Source: UBA2334 sp049653005 (GTDB lineage Bacteria; Pseudomonadota; Gammaproteobacteria; Burkholderiales; Burkholderiaceae_C). From it: DNA of 45,078 bases. A program made the translations under genes and the position numbers. The stretch covers positions 1 through 45,078 of the forward strand of contig JBASFL010000033.1 of NCBI GenBank assembly GCA_049653005.1, given 5' to 3'. Below are positions 7,723 to 16,863 of the stretch, piece after piece. Every line of letters begins with the position of its first letter. Position 1 is the stretch's first letter. Below the pieces are notes generated by a model, which saw nothing but the letters and a program-made list of their open reading frames with translations, did not search any database and was not told the DNA's origin.

Positions 7723-8018
7723 CACAGCGGGTTTCCACCAGGTCGGGGCACGGCTTTAAATTGCGCGATGTCTTGCCCGTCGAGCAGGCCGTGAAGTTGC
7801 GCGTTGGTCCATGCGGGGTTCACACTGCCATCGGCCTTTCGAGCCACAGGAATGGGTGGACGGGGGGTGACAGGTTCTGCGGTTGAAGCGTCGGGGCCAG
7901 CCGCCAGCCCCCGCTCGATGTATTGGGTCACCAATGCCTTGAGTTTCAGGCCGTTGAGCGCGGCCTGTGCCTTGAGGCGGCGAAAGGTTTCGTCTGGGAG
8001 GTCGAGTGTGGTGCGCAT
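7722..8018 (-). CDS. Ribbon-helix-helix antitoxin of the PIN toxin
   Basis: 98 residues. The N-terminal part (MRTTLDLPDETFRRLKAQAA, then a second helix with KALVTQYIERGL) is a ribbon-helix-helix DNA-binding domain. The Pro-rich C-terminal half (PVTPRPPIPVARKADG) is the likely toxin-binding segment. It lies directly upstream of the PIN toxin gene with overlapping stop and start. RHH antitoxins normally bind their own promoter, which here would be in the 93-bp gap shared with the divergent PHP gene. I see no clear operator repeat there. Start is the ATG at 8018; the longer open frame to 8483 is antisense to the PHP gene. Confidence 0.84.
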   Translation of the reverse strand: MRTTLDLPDETFRRLKAQAALNGLKLKALVTQYIERGLAAGPDASTAEPVTPRPPIPVARKADGSVNPAWTNAQLHGLLDGQDIAQFKAVPRPGGNPL

Positions 8019-8099
8019 AAAAACATTTTTACACACAAGCATCATTTGGTGTACCCGGGCGCAATCCCCACGCGACAGCGCAGGGCCACAAGTGCTCCC

Positions 8100-8111
8100 T
8101 AAAATGCCCCC
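8100..8111 (+). promoter_or_regulatory. Likely -10 box of a leaderless transcript (PHP gene)
   Basis: TAAAAT at 8100-8105 ends 6 nt before the ATG at 8112, with no Shine-Dalgarno between them. This is the spacing expected if transcription starts at the A of the start codon. No convincing -35 element was found at the right distance. Confidence 0.4.
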
Positions 8112-8987
8112 ATGAAAACCCTGACACCCACCGGCATCCTGAACGCCGACTTGCATTGCCATTCGGTGGTGTCGGACGGCACCCTCACCCCCGAGCAACT
8201 GGCCCAACGCGCCAAAACCAACGGGGTGGAGCTGTGGGCCCTGACCGACCACGACGAGGTGGGTGGCCAACACCGCGCCCTGGCGGCGGCCAAGGCCGCG
8301 GGCCTGCCCTACCTGACTGGGGCCGAAATTTCGGTGACCTTTGCCAGCGTCACCGTCCACATCGTGGGCCTGGGGTTTGACCCCGACCACCCTGCCCTGG
8401 TGCAAGGCCTGGCCCAAACCCGGGGCGGCCGCGACCAACGCGCCCAGGAAATGGCCGACCAACTGGCGGCCGTGGGCATCCAAGGCGCTTACGACGGCGC
8501 GCTGAAATACGTGGGCAACCCCGAGCTGATTTCACGCACCCATTTCGCCCGTTTTCTGGTGGAAACCGGCGTGTGCAACGACACCAGCGAGGTGTTCCGC
8601 CGCTTCCTCACCGAAAACAAACCCGGCTACGTGCCCCACCGCTGGGCCAAATTGGGCGACGCGGTGCGCTGGATCCGTGAAGCCGGGGGTATGGCCGTCA
8701 TTGCCCACCCCGCCCGCTACAGCCACAGCCCCACAGCGGAATACGCGCTGTTCACCGAGTTCATCGCCCACGGGGGCCAGGCGGTGGAGGTGGTCACCGG
8801 CAGCCACAGCGCGGCAGAGGCCATCCAATACGCCGACATGGCGCTGGAGTTTGGCCTGGCCGCCTCGCGCGGCAGCGACTTTCACAGCCCCGACGAAAGC
8901 CACACCGACCTGGGCGCCCTGCCCCACCTGCAAGGCAAGCTGACCCCCGTGTGGGAGCTGCTGGCCGACCGCATCCACTGGCACTGA
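8112..8987 (+). CDS. rnm: PHP-domain phosphoesterase, RNase AM / 3',5'-nucleoside bisphosphate phosphatase type
   Basis: 291 residues of the YciV/RNase AM family. Known members remove 5' nucleotides from short RNAs and rRNA precursors and hydrolyse 3',5'-nucleoside bisphosphates such as pAp. Metal-binding PHP motifs are visible: DLHCHSVVSDGT (residues 13-24), LTDHDEVGG, GAEIS, an AHPAR motif in the C-terminal half, and the final GSDFHSPDESH. The length fits the family. The gene is transcribed away from the antitoxin, and the next gene begins immediately at its stop codon, so the two probably share a transcript. Confidence 0.87.
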   Translation: MKTLTPTGILNADLHCHSVVSDGTLTPEQLAQRAKTNGVELWALTDHDEVGGQHRALAAAKAAGLPYLTGAEISVTFASVTVHIVGLGFDPDHPALVQGLAQTRGGRDQRAQEMADQLAAVGIQGAYDGALKYVGNPELISRTHFARFLVETGVCNDTSEVFRRFLTENKPGYVPHRWAKLGDAVRWIREAGGMAVIAHPARYSHSPTAEYALFTEFIAHGGQAVEVVTGSHSAAEAIQYADMALEFGLAASRGSDFHSPDESHTDLGALPHLQGKLTPVWELLADRIHWH

Positions 8988-9905
8988 ATGGGCACCCCCA
9001 CCCAACCGGCCGTGCGCCCGCTGCACGGCATTGCCTTTTTGCTCTGCGCCGTGGCGTGTTTTGTGGTGCTGGACACCACGGTCAAATACACCAGCACTGC
9101 GGTGTCGGTGCTGGTGGCGGTGTGGTTTCGCTACCTGTTTCAGGCGGTGGCCGTCAGTGGGCTGATGCTGCTCACCCCAGGCCCGGTGCGGCTCAAAACA
9201 GACCACCCCAAATTCCAGGTGGTGCGGGGCCTGTTGCTGCTGTCGGTCAGCATACTGAGCTTCATCAGCGTCAGCCTGATGCCCGTGGGTGAGTTCACCG
9301 CCATCGTCATGCTGGCACCGCTGGTGGTGACGCTGCTGGCCGCCGTGTTCCTGAAAGAACGCGTCAGCCCCTTGCGCTGGGCGCTGGTGACCGGTGGGTT
9401 TGGCGGGGCCTTGTTCATCGTGCAACCGGGCGGGCATTCGCTGGGCTGGGTCACGTTGTTGCCGCTGGTGATGGTGCTGGTGTACGCCAGCTTTCAAATT
9501 TTGACCAGCCGCATGGCCCGCACCGAACACCCCATGACCATGCACCTGTACACCGGTTGGGTGGGTGCGCTGGCCATGTCGGCGGTGCTGCCCTGGGCCT
9601 GGTCGGGCCTGCCGGATGGCCGAACCCTGGCCCTGCTGTGCCTGGTGGGGCTGATGGGCACGGTGGGGCACTTCTTTCTCATCATGGCCTACGCCCGGGC
9701 ACCCGCATCCACCCTCAGCCCCTACCTGTACGCCCAAATTGGCTTTGCCATGGTGGCGGGCTGGTGGGTGTTTGACCACGTGCCCGGCGCCATGGAATGG
9801 ATCGGTGTGGCCCTGATCGCCACCTGCGGCGTGGCCGCCGGTTGGCTGACCGCTCGCCAAGCCCCACCCCCTGCCCGCAGCGAACCCGATGTGCCGGAGC
9901 CTTGA
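8988..9905 (+). CDS. EamA/DMT-superfamily inner-membrane transporter
   Basis: 305 residues with about ten hydrophobic segments arranged as two EamA repeats. The first spans roughly 10-145 (LFALCAVACFVVLDTTVKYT-like start, YLFQAVAVSGLML, TAIVMLAPLVVTLLAAVFLKE); the second spans roughly 155-290. Drug/metabolite transporters of this kind export metabolites or amino acids, but the substrate cannot be read from sequence. The ATG follows the upstream stop with no gap, so translation is probably coupled to the PHP gene. The C-terminal tail is short and Pro-rich. Confidence 0.87.
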   Translation: MGTPTQPAVRPLHGIAFLLCAVACFVVLDTTVKYTSTAVSVLVAVWFRYLFQAVAVSGLMLLTPGPVRLKTDHPKFQVVRGLLLLSVSILSFISVSLMPVGEFTAIVMLAPLVVTLLAAVFLKERVSPLRWALVTGGFGGALFIVQPGGHSLGWVTLLPLVMVLVYASFQILTSRMARTEHPMTMHLYTGWVGALAMSAVLPWAWSGLPDGRTLALLCLVGLMGTVGHFFLIMAYARAPASTLSPYLYAQIGFAMVAGWWVFDHVPGAMEWIGVALIATCGVAAGWLTARQAPPPARSEPDVPEP

Positions 9906-9961
9906 CGTTACAGTGGTTGCCCACACACTGTGTTCATGCCCCACCGCATGACCCACACCGC

Positions 9962-11113
<1,152 letters not shown>

Positions 11114-11136
11114 CCTGCCAACAATAACGTTGACGC

Positions 11137-11166
11137 AAGGCTGCACTGTTCAGCGCAGCCTCTTTC
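11137..11166. terminator. Possible bidirectional terminator between converging genes
   Basis: A 7-bp stem (AGGCTGC/GCAGCCT at 11138-11144 and 11155-11161) with a 10-nt loop is followed by TCTTTCTC on the plus strand. It lies in the 53-bp gap between the DegS-like gene and tatC. The T-tract is imperfect. Confidence 0.4.
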
Positions 11167-11958
11167 TCAGACAGCCTTGCTGTCTTCGTTCTCGTCTTTG
11201 GGCGCGGGTTTGACCATGTATTTCGCGCCCAAAATGCCCAGCTCGTAGAGGATGGTCATGGGAATGGCCAAGGCCAGTTGCGAAATCACATCGGGCGGCG
11301 TGACGATGGCGGCAATCACAAACGCAATGACGATGAAATAGCCCCGGAAGTCGCGCAGCTGTGCCACGGTCACCAGGCCAAAACGCACCAGCAACACCAC
11401 CACGATGGGCACCTGAAACGCCATGCCAAACGCCAGGTAAAGCGACAGAATGGCCTCCACATACGAGGCAATGTCGGGCGTAGCGGCCACACTTTCAGGC
11501 GTGAAGTTTTGAATGAAGCCAAACATTTTGTCCAGCACAAAAAACTGCACAAACCCAATGCCCACATAGGCCAGCAAGCTGCCGAAAAAAATCAGCGGCA
11601 GCGCAAAGTGCTTTTCGTGGCTGTAAAGGCCAGGGGCCACAAAAGCCCAGGCCTGGTACATCAGCCAGGGCAACGCCAGCAACAGGCCCGCCATCATCAG
11701 CACCTTGAGCGGGATGAAAAACGGCGAGAACACGCCCACGGCAATCAACTTGGCGTCGGGTGGCATGTGGGCGCGGATGGGCACGGCAATCAGGTCAATC
11801 AGACCCGAAGGACCGGGCCAGATGGCCAGCAGCACCATGGCCACGGCCACGCCAGCCACGCTGTACATCATGCGGTCGCGCAACTCGATCAGGTGCTGGA
11901 CAAAAGGCTGCTCGGTCCCAGCCAGTTCGTCTTGGGGACCATTTTTGTTGTCGGACAT
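11167..11958 (-). CDS. tatC: TatC, twin-arginine translocase substrate receptor
   Basis: 263-residue polytopic inner-membrane protein with six predicted membrane segments. TatC recognises twin-arginine signal peptides of folded cofactor-containing proteins and nucleates the Tat pore. Typical features are the amphipathic N-terminal FVQHLIELRDRM, the periplasmic loop with FTPE, and the YVEAILSLYLAFGMAFQVP segment. The short charged C-terminal tail is normal. The start lies 3 nt after the tatB stop, last gene of tatABC. Confidence 0.96.
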   Translation of the reverse strand: MSDNKNGPQDELAGTEQPFVQHLIELRDRMMYSVAGVAVAMVLLAIWPGPSGLIDLIAVPIRAHMPPDAKLIAVGVFSPFFIPLKVLMMAGLLLALPWLMYQAWAFVAPGLYSHEKHFALPLIFFGSLLAYVGIGFVQFFVLDKMFGFIQNFTPESVAATPDIASYVEAILSLYLAFGMAFQVPIVVVLLVRFGLVTVAQLRDFRGYFIVIAFVIAAIVTPPDVISQLALAIPMTILYELGILGAKYMVKPAPKDENEDSKAV

Positions 11959-11961
11959 CGG

Positions 11962-12447
11962 TCAGCTCAGGGTGGAACGGGGTTTGGGCCGAAAACGCGC
12001 CACGCGCGCCGCGCCGGACTGCACCCGCGTGCGCACCCCGCTGCGGGACTTGTACCACTGGGGCATGGCCTTTTGTTTGACGCGCCATTTCTTGGCGGGG
12101 TTTTTGTACTCGGGCACCAAGGGTTCGCCCAAGTCAATCAGTGCGTCGTGGGTGGGCGTGCTGTATTCGTTGGTGGCGTCGGCCCAGGACTTTTCAAAAT
12201 CGGCCGCACCGGACTGGAGGGACGACTCCACGTCGCTGGCGGCCGTCTGCACCGAGTCCTTCATTTTTTTGAGCTCTTCCAGCTCGATGGACCGGTTCAC
12301 TTCGGCTTTCACGTCGGCCACGTAACGCTGCGCCTTGCCCAGCAACGCGCCCACGGTGCGTGCCAGTTTGGGCAGTTTTTCGGGGCCAATGACGACCAGC
12401 GCGACCGCGCCGATCAGCGCGAGTTTGGAGATGCCAAGGTCAATCAT
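11962..12447 (-). CDS. tatB: TatB, twin-arginine translocase component
   Basis: 161 residues with an N-terminal membrane helix (LALIGAVALVVIGPEKLP), an amphipathic helix (LARTVGALLGKAQRYVADVK), and a long charged, basic C-terminal tail. TatB forms the substrate-receptor complex with TatC. The GPEKLP hinge is diagnostic. The C-terminal tail (from about 110) is rich in Arg, Pro and Lys and probably disordered. Confidence 0.95.
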   Translation of the reverse strand: MIDLGISKLALIGAVALVVIGPEKLPKLARTVGALLGKAQRYVADVKAEVNRSIELEELKKMKDSVQTAASDVESSLQSGAADFEKSWADATNEYSTPTHDALIDLGEPLVPEYKNPAKKWRVKQKAMPQWYKSRSGVRTRVQSGAARVARFRPKPRSTLS

Positions 12448-12466
12448 GTGTCAGCCCTGGGAGGGC

Positions 12467-12712
12467 TCAGCCCTTGGTCTTGGCTTCGACGTCGATGGTG
12501 GTGGGCTTGTCGGCCGCGGTGGCCTGGGTCACCTGCGGCTTGGCCGCAGCGGCGGCGTCGTCGGCGGGTTGGGTGCCGTCTTTCATGCCGTCTTTGAAGC
12601 CTTTCACGGCCCCACCGAGGTCAGAGCCCATGTTTTTCAGCTTCTTGGTGCCGAACACCATGACCACGATCAACAGCACGATCACCCAGTGCCAAATGGA
12701 AAAACTACCCAT
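12467..12712 (-). CDS. tatA: TatA, twin-arginine translocase pore subunit
   Basis: 81 residues: one membrane helix (MGSFSIWHWVIVLLIVVMVF), a GTKKLKNMGSDLG hinge and amphipathic helix, and a disordered Ala/Lys tail. TatA oligomerises to form the transport pathway. The start at 12712 is chosen because AAGGAG lies about 7 nt upstream and the helix begins at the usual position; a longer frame to 12739 lacks support. Only one TatA is present here. Confidence 0.95.
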   Translation of the reverse strand: MGSFSIWHWVIVLLIVVMVFGTKKLKNMGSDLGGAVKGFKDGMKDGTQPADDAAAAAKPQVTQATAADKPTTIDVEAKTKG

Positions 12713-12736
12713 GACCAACTCCTTGTGAATGTGACC

Positions 12737-12754
12737 CACACCCCCGGGGGTGTG
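12737..12754. repeat. 18-bp perfect palindrome upstream of tatA
   Basis: CACACCCCCGGGGGTGTG is perfectly self-complementary. It lies in the 62-bp gap between hinT and tatA, about 25 nt before the tatA start. It has no T-tract on either strand, so it is not a standard terminator. It could be a regulator site or an RNA hairpin that partly separates tat from the upstream transcript. Confidence 0.6.
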
Positions 12755-12774
12755 ACTGCACGGGATTCTAAACG

Positions 12775-13134
12775 TCAGCCCTTCAACCAGGGGCGGGGGC
12801 CACCCATGACATGGACGTGCAAATGGTGTATCTCTTGCCCGCCTTCGTCACCGGTGTTGGTGACCACGCGAAAACCGCCTGCGGGGTAGGGGTTGCAGCC
12901 CTGCTCCAGGGCCAATTGGGGTGCCAGCACCAACATGCGGCCAAACAAGGCTTCGTGCTCAGGCCCCACTTGCGCCAGCGACGGGATGTGCAGCTTGGGC
13001 ACCATCAGAAAGTGCACCGGCGCCCAGGGGTGGATGTCGTGAAAGGCGTAAATGTGGTCGTCTTCGTAGACCTTGCGGCTGGGGATTTTCCCGGCCACGA
13101 TTTTGCAAAACAGGCAATTTTCATCAACAGACAT
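12775..13134 (-). CDS. hinT: HIT-family nucleotide hydrolase (HinT-like)
   Basis: 119 residues of the histidine-triad family, which hydrolyses AMP-lysine and other purine phosphoramidates in other bacteria. The N-terminal CLFCKIVAGKIP and the active-site motif HHLHVHVMGG near the C-terminus are visible. The start at 13134 has a strong GGAGGAG about 8 nt upstream, located in the end of the preceding gene. It sits between the his genes and tatABC, a common placement in Burkholderiales. A direct link to histidine synthesis is not established. Confidence 0.92.
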   Translation of the reverse strand: MSVDENCLFCKIVAGKIPSRKVYEDDHIYAFHDIHPWAPVHFLMVPKLHIPSLAQVGPEHEALFGRMLVLAPQLALEQGCNPYPAGGFRVVTNTGDEGGQEIHHLHVHVMGGPRPWLKG

Positions 13135-13136
13135 GT

Positions 13137-13505
13137 TCACTCCTCCATCGCCCGGCCCGCGTTCATGCGCAGGAAACCTTTGGCGATGCGGTACAAAAAC
13201 CAAATGGAAATCAGCCACCAGGCCACCATGCCCGGCAGCAAAAACAGCAGCCACAGCGGCAGGGTGATCACATAGAGACCACCCGCAATGAACAGCGTGC
13301 GCAGCCGCCAGGTGAAGTGGCTTTCGTGCCAGGTGCCCACGGCGTCACCGCGCTTGACCAAATCGATCACCAGGGCCACCAGCAGCAGCGACACCCCCAT
13401 TTGCGCCCCCGGAATGAAGGCGGCCACGGCCACCACCAGGTGCAGCAAATAGCTGACCACACCCAGTGTGTTCAGGCTTTGCAGGTGTTCGGTTTCGGTG
13501 CGCAT
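13137..13505 (-). CDS. Small membrane protein, DUF4870-like
   Basis: 122 residues with about three hydrophobic segments: LGVVSYLLHLVVAVAAFIPG, an internal one near ISLLLVALVIDL-like 40-50, and LYVITLPLWLLFLLPGMVAW. The charged WHESHFTWRLRT between them resembles DUF4870-family proteins, whose function is unknown. It lies between hisE and hinT, with only 2 nt to the hinT start, and its end contains the hinT ribosome-binding site, so it belongs to the same transcript. Confidence 0.78.
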   Translation of the reverse strand: MRTETEHLQSLNTLGVVSYLLHLVVAVAAFIPGAQMGVSLLLVALVIDLVKRGDAVGTWHESHFTWRLRTLFIAGGLYVITLPLWLLFLLPGMVAWWLISIWFLYRIAKGFLRMNAGRAMEE

Positions 13506-13525
13506 GGCGTGTGTCCTTGGGGGTA

Positions 13526-13906
13526 TCAGGCTTCGCCCGCGCGGTCTTTGGCTTTGCGCAGGGCTTTTTCTTCCAGGCCGCTCAGGCCTTCACGGCGCAC
13601 CAGCTCGGCCACCACGTCGGCGGGGCTCAAACCGTAGTGGGCCAGCGCAATCATGCTGTGGAACCACAAATCGGCCACCTCACCCACCAAGGGCTGGGTG
13701 GACGCACCGTGGTCGGCGTCTTTGGCGGCCAGCACCACTTCGGTGGCTTCTTCGCCGATTTTTTTCAGGAACGCGTCGGGGCCTTTGTGCAGCAGGCGCG
13801 ACACATAGCTTTTGTCGGGGTCGCCGCCGTTGGCGGGTTTGCGGCTTTCAATGACCTGGGCCAGGCGGTCCAGCGCGTCGGTGGGGGCAAGGTGGGAGGC
13901 TGTCAC
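13526..13906 (-). CDS. hisE: HisE, phosphoribosyl-ATP diphosphatase
   Basis: 126 residues. Hydrolyses phosphoribosyl-ATP to phosphoribosyl-AMP and pyrophosphate, the second step of histidine biosynthesis. MazG-like helical motifs are visible: KKIGEEATEVVLAAK with the metal-binding glutamates, and VGEVADLWFHSMIAL. HisE and HisI are separate proteins here, unlike the fused HisIE of E. coli. Start is 3 nt after the hisI stop. Confidence 0.95.
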   Translation of the reverse strand: MTASHLAPTDALDRLAQVIESRKPANGGDPDKSYVSRLLHKGPDAFLKKIGEEATEVVLAAKDADHGASTQPLVGEVADLWFHSMIALAHYGLSPADVVAELVRREGLSGLEEKALRKAKDRAGEA

Positions 13907-13909
13907 GGT

Positions 13910-14299
13910 TTATTTGTAAATGTGTTCGGGGTCTTTGAGCACGGGGTCCACCGACACCCACTGACCACCTTCGTGCTTCTGGTAGAAGCAGCTGTGGCGG
14001 CCGGTGTGGCAGGCAATGCCGGGCTCGTGCCCGAGCTGGGTGACTTTGAGCAGCACCACGTCGTTGTCGCAATCCAGCCGAATGTCGTGCACGGTTTGCA
14101 CATGGCCGGACTCTTCGCCCTTGAACCACAGCTTGCCGCGCGAGCGGCTGAAGTACACGGCACGGCCCAGCTCGGCGGTTTTTTGCAGGGCTTCGCGGTT
14201 CATCCACGCGAACATCAGCACATCGCCGGTGGCGGCCTCTTGGGCGATGACGGGCACCAGGCCTTGGGCATCCCATTTCACGTCGTCAAGCCAGTTCAT
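13910..14299 (-). CDS. hisI: HisI, phosphoribosyl-AMP cyclohydrolase
   Basis: 129 residues. Opens the purine ring of phosphoribosyl-AMP (third step). Metal-binding motifs are present: DCDNDVVLLKV with the aspartates and GIACHTGRHSCFY with the zinc cysteines. MNWLDDVKWD is the usual start; a TTG three codons upstream is in frame but less likely. No clear ribosome-binding site is seen. A dispersed repeat fills the gap between this gene and hisF. Confidence 0.94.
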   Translation of the reverse strand: MNWLDDVKWDAQGLVPVIAQEAATGDVLMFAWMNREALQKTAELGRAVYFSRSRGKLWFKGEESGHVQTVHDIRLDCDNDVVLLKVTQLGHEPGIACHTGRHSCFYQKHEGGQWVSVDPVLKDPEHIYK

Positions 14300-14322
14300 G
14301 TGGGGCAAAGGGCAAAAATAGT

Positions 14323-14374
14323 CATAGCTTAAAACCCAATACCAGCAAGCGGTAGAGGCACTTTTTATTTGAAT
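14323..14374 (+). repeat. Dispersed ~50-bp repeat, copy A (between hisI and hisF)
   Basis: Begins CATAGCTTAAAACCCAATAC and continues CAGCAAGCGGTAGAGGCAC. Over the first 35 nt it matches copy D (26811, minus strand) at 29 positions. It fills the space between the hisF stop and the hisI start almost exactly. This copy is not coding. Confidence 0.7.
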
Positions 14375-15175
14375 TCACAGGCGCACAGGTATGCCGCGCT
14401 CGGCCATGCGGGCCTTGGCTTGGGCCACGGTGTATTCGCCGTAGTGGAAGATGCTGGCGGCCAGCACCGCATCGGCACCGCCTTGTTGCACCCCGTCGGC
14501 CAAGTGGTCGAGGTTGCCCACGCCGCCCGAGGCGATCACGGGCACGCTCACGGCGTCAGACACCGCGCGGGTCAGCGCCAGGTCAAAGCCCGACTTGGTG
14601 CCGTCGCGGTCCATGCTGGTCAGCAAAATTTCGCCCGCGCCACGCTCGGCCATGTTGACAGCCCATTGCAACGCATCCAGCCCGGTGTTTTTGCGCCCGC
14701 CGTGGCTGAACACGTCCCAGCCAGGGCCCACGGGCAAACCATTGGCGGCCAGGCGAAGTTCGTCTTCGGGTTTGCGGCGTTTGGCGTCGATGGCCACCAC
14801 GATGCACTGCGCACCGTACTTGGCGGACGCGTCGTTGATGACCTGCGGGTTGGCAATGGCCGCCGAGTTGAAACTGGTTTTGTCGGCCCCGGCGTTGAGC
14901 AAACGGCGCACGTCTTCCACGGTGCGCACGCCCCCGCCCACGGTCAGCGGGATGAACACCTGGCTGGCCACGGCTTCAATGATGTGCAGGATGAGGTCGC
15001 GCCCGTCGCTGGTGGCGGTGATGTCGAGGAACGTGAGTTCGTCGGCCCCCTGCTCGTTGTAGCGGGCGGCGATTTCCACCGGGTCTCCCGCGTCGCGCAG
15101 CTCGACAAAGTTCACGCCTTTGACCACGCGGCCACCGGTCACGTCCAGGCAAGGGATGATGCGTTTCGCAAGCAT
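14375..15175 (-). CDS. hisF: HisF, cyclase subunit of imidazole glycerol phosphate synthase
   Basis: 266-residue TIM barrel. With HisH it converts PRFAR to imidazole glycerol phosphate and AICAR using ammonia passed from HisH. The catalytic Asp of MLAKRIIPCLDV and the Asp of LTSMDRDGTKSG are present, as are the phosphate-binding segments GGGVRT and ASGGVGN. It is separated from hisA by an epimerase-like gene. Start ATG at 15175. Confidence 0.97.
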   Translation of the reverse strand: MLAKRIIPCLDVTGGRVVKGVNFVELRDAGDPVEIAARYNEQGADELTFLDITATSDGRDLILHIIEAVASQVFIPLTVGGGVRTVEDVRRLLNAGADKTSFNSAAIANPQVINDASAKYGAQCIVVAIDAKRRKPEDELRLAANGLPVGPGWDVFSHGGRKNTGLDALQWAVNMAERGAGEILLTSMDRDGTKSGFDLALTRAVSDAVSVPVIASGGVGNLDHLADGVQQGGADAVLAASIFHYGEYTVAQAKARMAERGIPVRL

Positions 15176-15182
15176 GTGTGTG

Positions 15183-16028
15183 TCAAATCACGTTGAGTTG
15201 TTGCCAGCCTTGCCACTGCCCGTCCGCAGGCACGGTGACGGGGTGGAAGACCTGGGCGGCCTCCACGCACAACATGCGCTGGTGGCTGCCAGGGGCCATG
15301 TCGGCCATGGCCGCGGCGTTGGTGGCACCGGGGGTCCACACCACGGTGTGGGCCCAGTCGGGGCTTTGGGCAATGGCCAGGCGGTGCGCGCCGTCGTGCA
15401 GGGTCAGGGGTGACGCGGCCGCGCTGTACACGCGGTCGAAGCCGCCCTTGAAGTGAAGGGTGTTGGCAGCGGTGCCGTGTGTGTCCGACAACGCGTCCCA
15501 CTCGGCCTGGCCGCCCAGGCCGCTGAGGTGGGCTTGGGTGGTGTCGTCAGCCGCGAAGTAGGTGTGCAACGCCCCGGTGAAGGCCAGGGGCTGGTCGCCG
15601 AGGTTGTCCACGCCCAGCGTCACACGCACACCGCCCGGGGTGAGTGCAACCGTGAGCCGTGCCTCAAACGCCTGCGGCCACAGGGCTTGGGTGGTGGGGT
15701 TGCTGGGCAAGCGCAAAGTGGTCTGGGCGCTGTCGGCGGTCAGCACCGGCGGCACATCGGCCAGCCAAGGCAGGTTGCGCACAAAGCCGTGTTTGGGCAA
15801 TGTGCCGCGTGCGTTGAACTGCGGCCAGCACACGGGCACCCCGCCACGGATGGCATCGCGGCCGTTGAAATGGCTGGCCTCGCTCAAAAACAGGCGCTCA
15901 CGCCCACCGGCCACCCACGACACCACCGTGGCCCCGTGTTGCATCACCACCGCGGTGTCGCCGCAGGGCAGGGCCAGCCGCACACACGGTTGTCCCTGAA
16001 AGGTGTCGGGAGTGCAGGTGGCGGCCAT
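15183..16028 (-). CDS. YeaD-like glucose-6-phosphate 1-epimerase / aldose-1-epimerase fold protein
   Basis: 281 residues of the galactose-mutarotase fold, D-hexose-6-phosphate epimerase group. Visible features are GATVVSWVAGGRERLFLSE, the conserved IRGGVPVCWPQF, KHGFVRNLPW with the catalytic-type His-Gly-Phe, and a C-terminal VEAAQVFHPVTV. These proteins interconvert anomers of hexose 6-phosphates. The ATG at 16028 is 13 nt after the hisA stop. A longer frame to 16115 would overlap hisA. Its place between hisA and hisF is unusual; no role in histidine synthesis is known, so it may simply be carried in the transcript. Confidence 0.85.
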   Translation of the reverse strand: MAATCTPDTFQGQPCVRLALPCGDTAVVMQHGATVVSWVAGGRERLFLSEASHFNGRDAIRGGVPVCWPQFNARGTLPKHGFVRNLPWLADVPPVLTADSAQTTLRLPSNPTTQALWPQAFEARLTVALTPGGVRVTLGVDNLGDQPLAFTGALHTYFAADDTTQAHLSGLGGQAEWDALSDTHGTAANTLHFKGGFDRVYSAAASPLTLHDGAHRLAIAQSPDWAHTVVWTPGATNAAAMADMAPGSHQRMLCVEAAQVFHPVTVPADGQWQGWQQLNVI

Positions 16029-16041
16029 CAAGGCAAAGGGC

Positions 16042-16782
16042 TCAACCGTTGAGCTCGTCGGCCAACTTTTGTGCGGCTTCAAAGTCCAGATCGCCGCTGT
16101 AAATGGAGCGGCCACAAATCACGCCGTCCACGCCTTCGGACTCGACGGCACACAGGGCGCGGATGTCTTCGAGGTTGGACAAGCCGCCGGAGGCAATCAC
16201 GGGGATGGTGAGCGCTTGCGCCAGCTTGACGGTGGACTCGATGTTGATGCCGCTGAGCATGCCGTCGCGCCCGATGTCGGTGTAGATGATGGATTCCACG
16301 CCGTAGTCTTCAAACTTTTTGCCCAGGTCCACCACCTCGTGGCCGGTGAGTTTGCTCCAGCCGTCGGTGGCCACCTTGCCGTCTTTGGCGTCCAGCCCCA
16401 CGATTATGTGACCGCCAAAAGCGGTGCAGGCGTCTTGCAAGAAGCCGGGGTTCTTCACCGCAGCGGTGCCAATGATGACGTAGCGCAGGCCCGCGTCGAG
16501 GTAACGCTCGATGGTGTCCAGGTCGCGGATGCCGCCGCCCAATTGCACATCCACTTCCGAGCCGATTTCTTTCAGGATTTTGCGGATGGCCGCCTCGTTT
16601 TTGGGCTTGCCCGCAAAGGCACCGTTCAAATCGACCAGGTGCACGCGGCGCGCGCCCTTGTCAACCCACATGCGGGCCACGGCCGCTGGGTCTTCACCGA
16701 ACACGGTGGTCTGGTCCATGTCGCCCTGTTTGAGGCGAACACACTGGCCGTCTTTCATGTCAATGGCGGGAATGAGCAGCAT
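16042..16782 (-). CDS. hisA: HisA, ProFAR isomerase
   Basis: 246-residue TIM barrel that opens the ribose of ProFAR to give PRFAR (fourth step). The catalytic Asp of LLIPAIDMKDGQCVRLKQGD and the second Asp of YTDIGRDGMLSG are present, with phosphate-binding GGGIRD and ASGGLSN motifs. The length is typical. About 80 bp separate it from the hisH stop. Confidence 0.97.
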   Translation of the reverse strand: MLLIPAIDMKDGQCVRLKQGDMDQTTVFGEDPAAVARMWVDKGARRVHLVDLNGAFAGKPKNEAAIRKILKEIGSEVDVQLGGGIRDLDTIERYLDAGLRYVIIGTAAVKNPGFLQDACTAFGGHIIVGLDAKDGKVATDGWSKLTGHEVVDLGKKFEDYGVESIIYTDIGRDGMLSGINIESTVKLAQALTIPVIASGGLSNLEDIRALCAVESEGVDGVICGRSIYSGDLDFEAAQKLADELNG

Positions 16783-16863
16783 GGCGAGGTGGGGGATGGG
16801 TCAAAGAAAGGTTGAGGAAAGGGAACGGAAAACGGGTTGACGGGCTCGGCGGGTGCCAGGCCA

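Noticed and set aside
9797..9961. N-terminal extension of the DegS-like protease
   Set aside because: It overlaps the transporter gene in another frame and would place about 55 Arg/Pro-rich residues before a good signal anchor.
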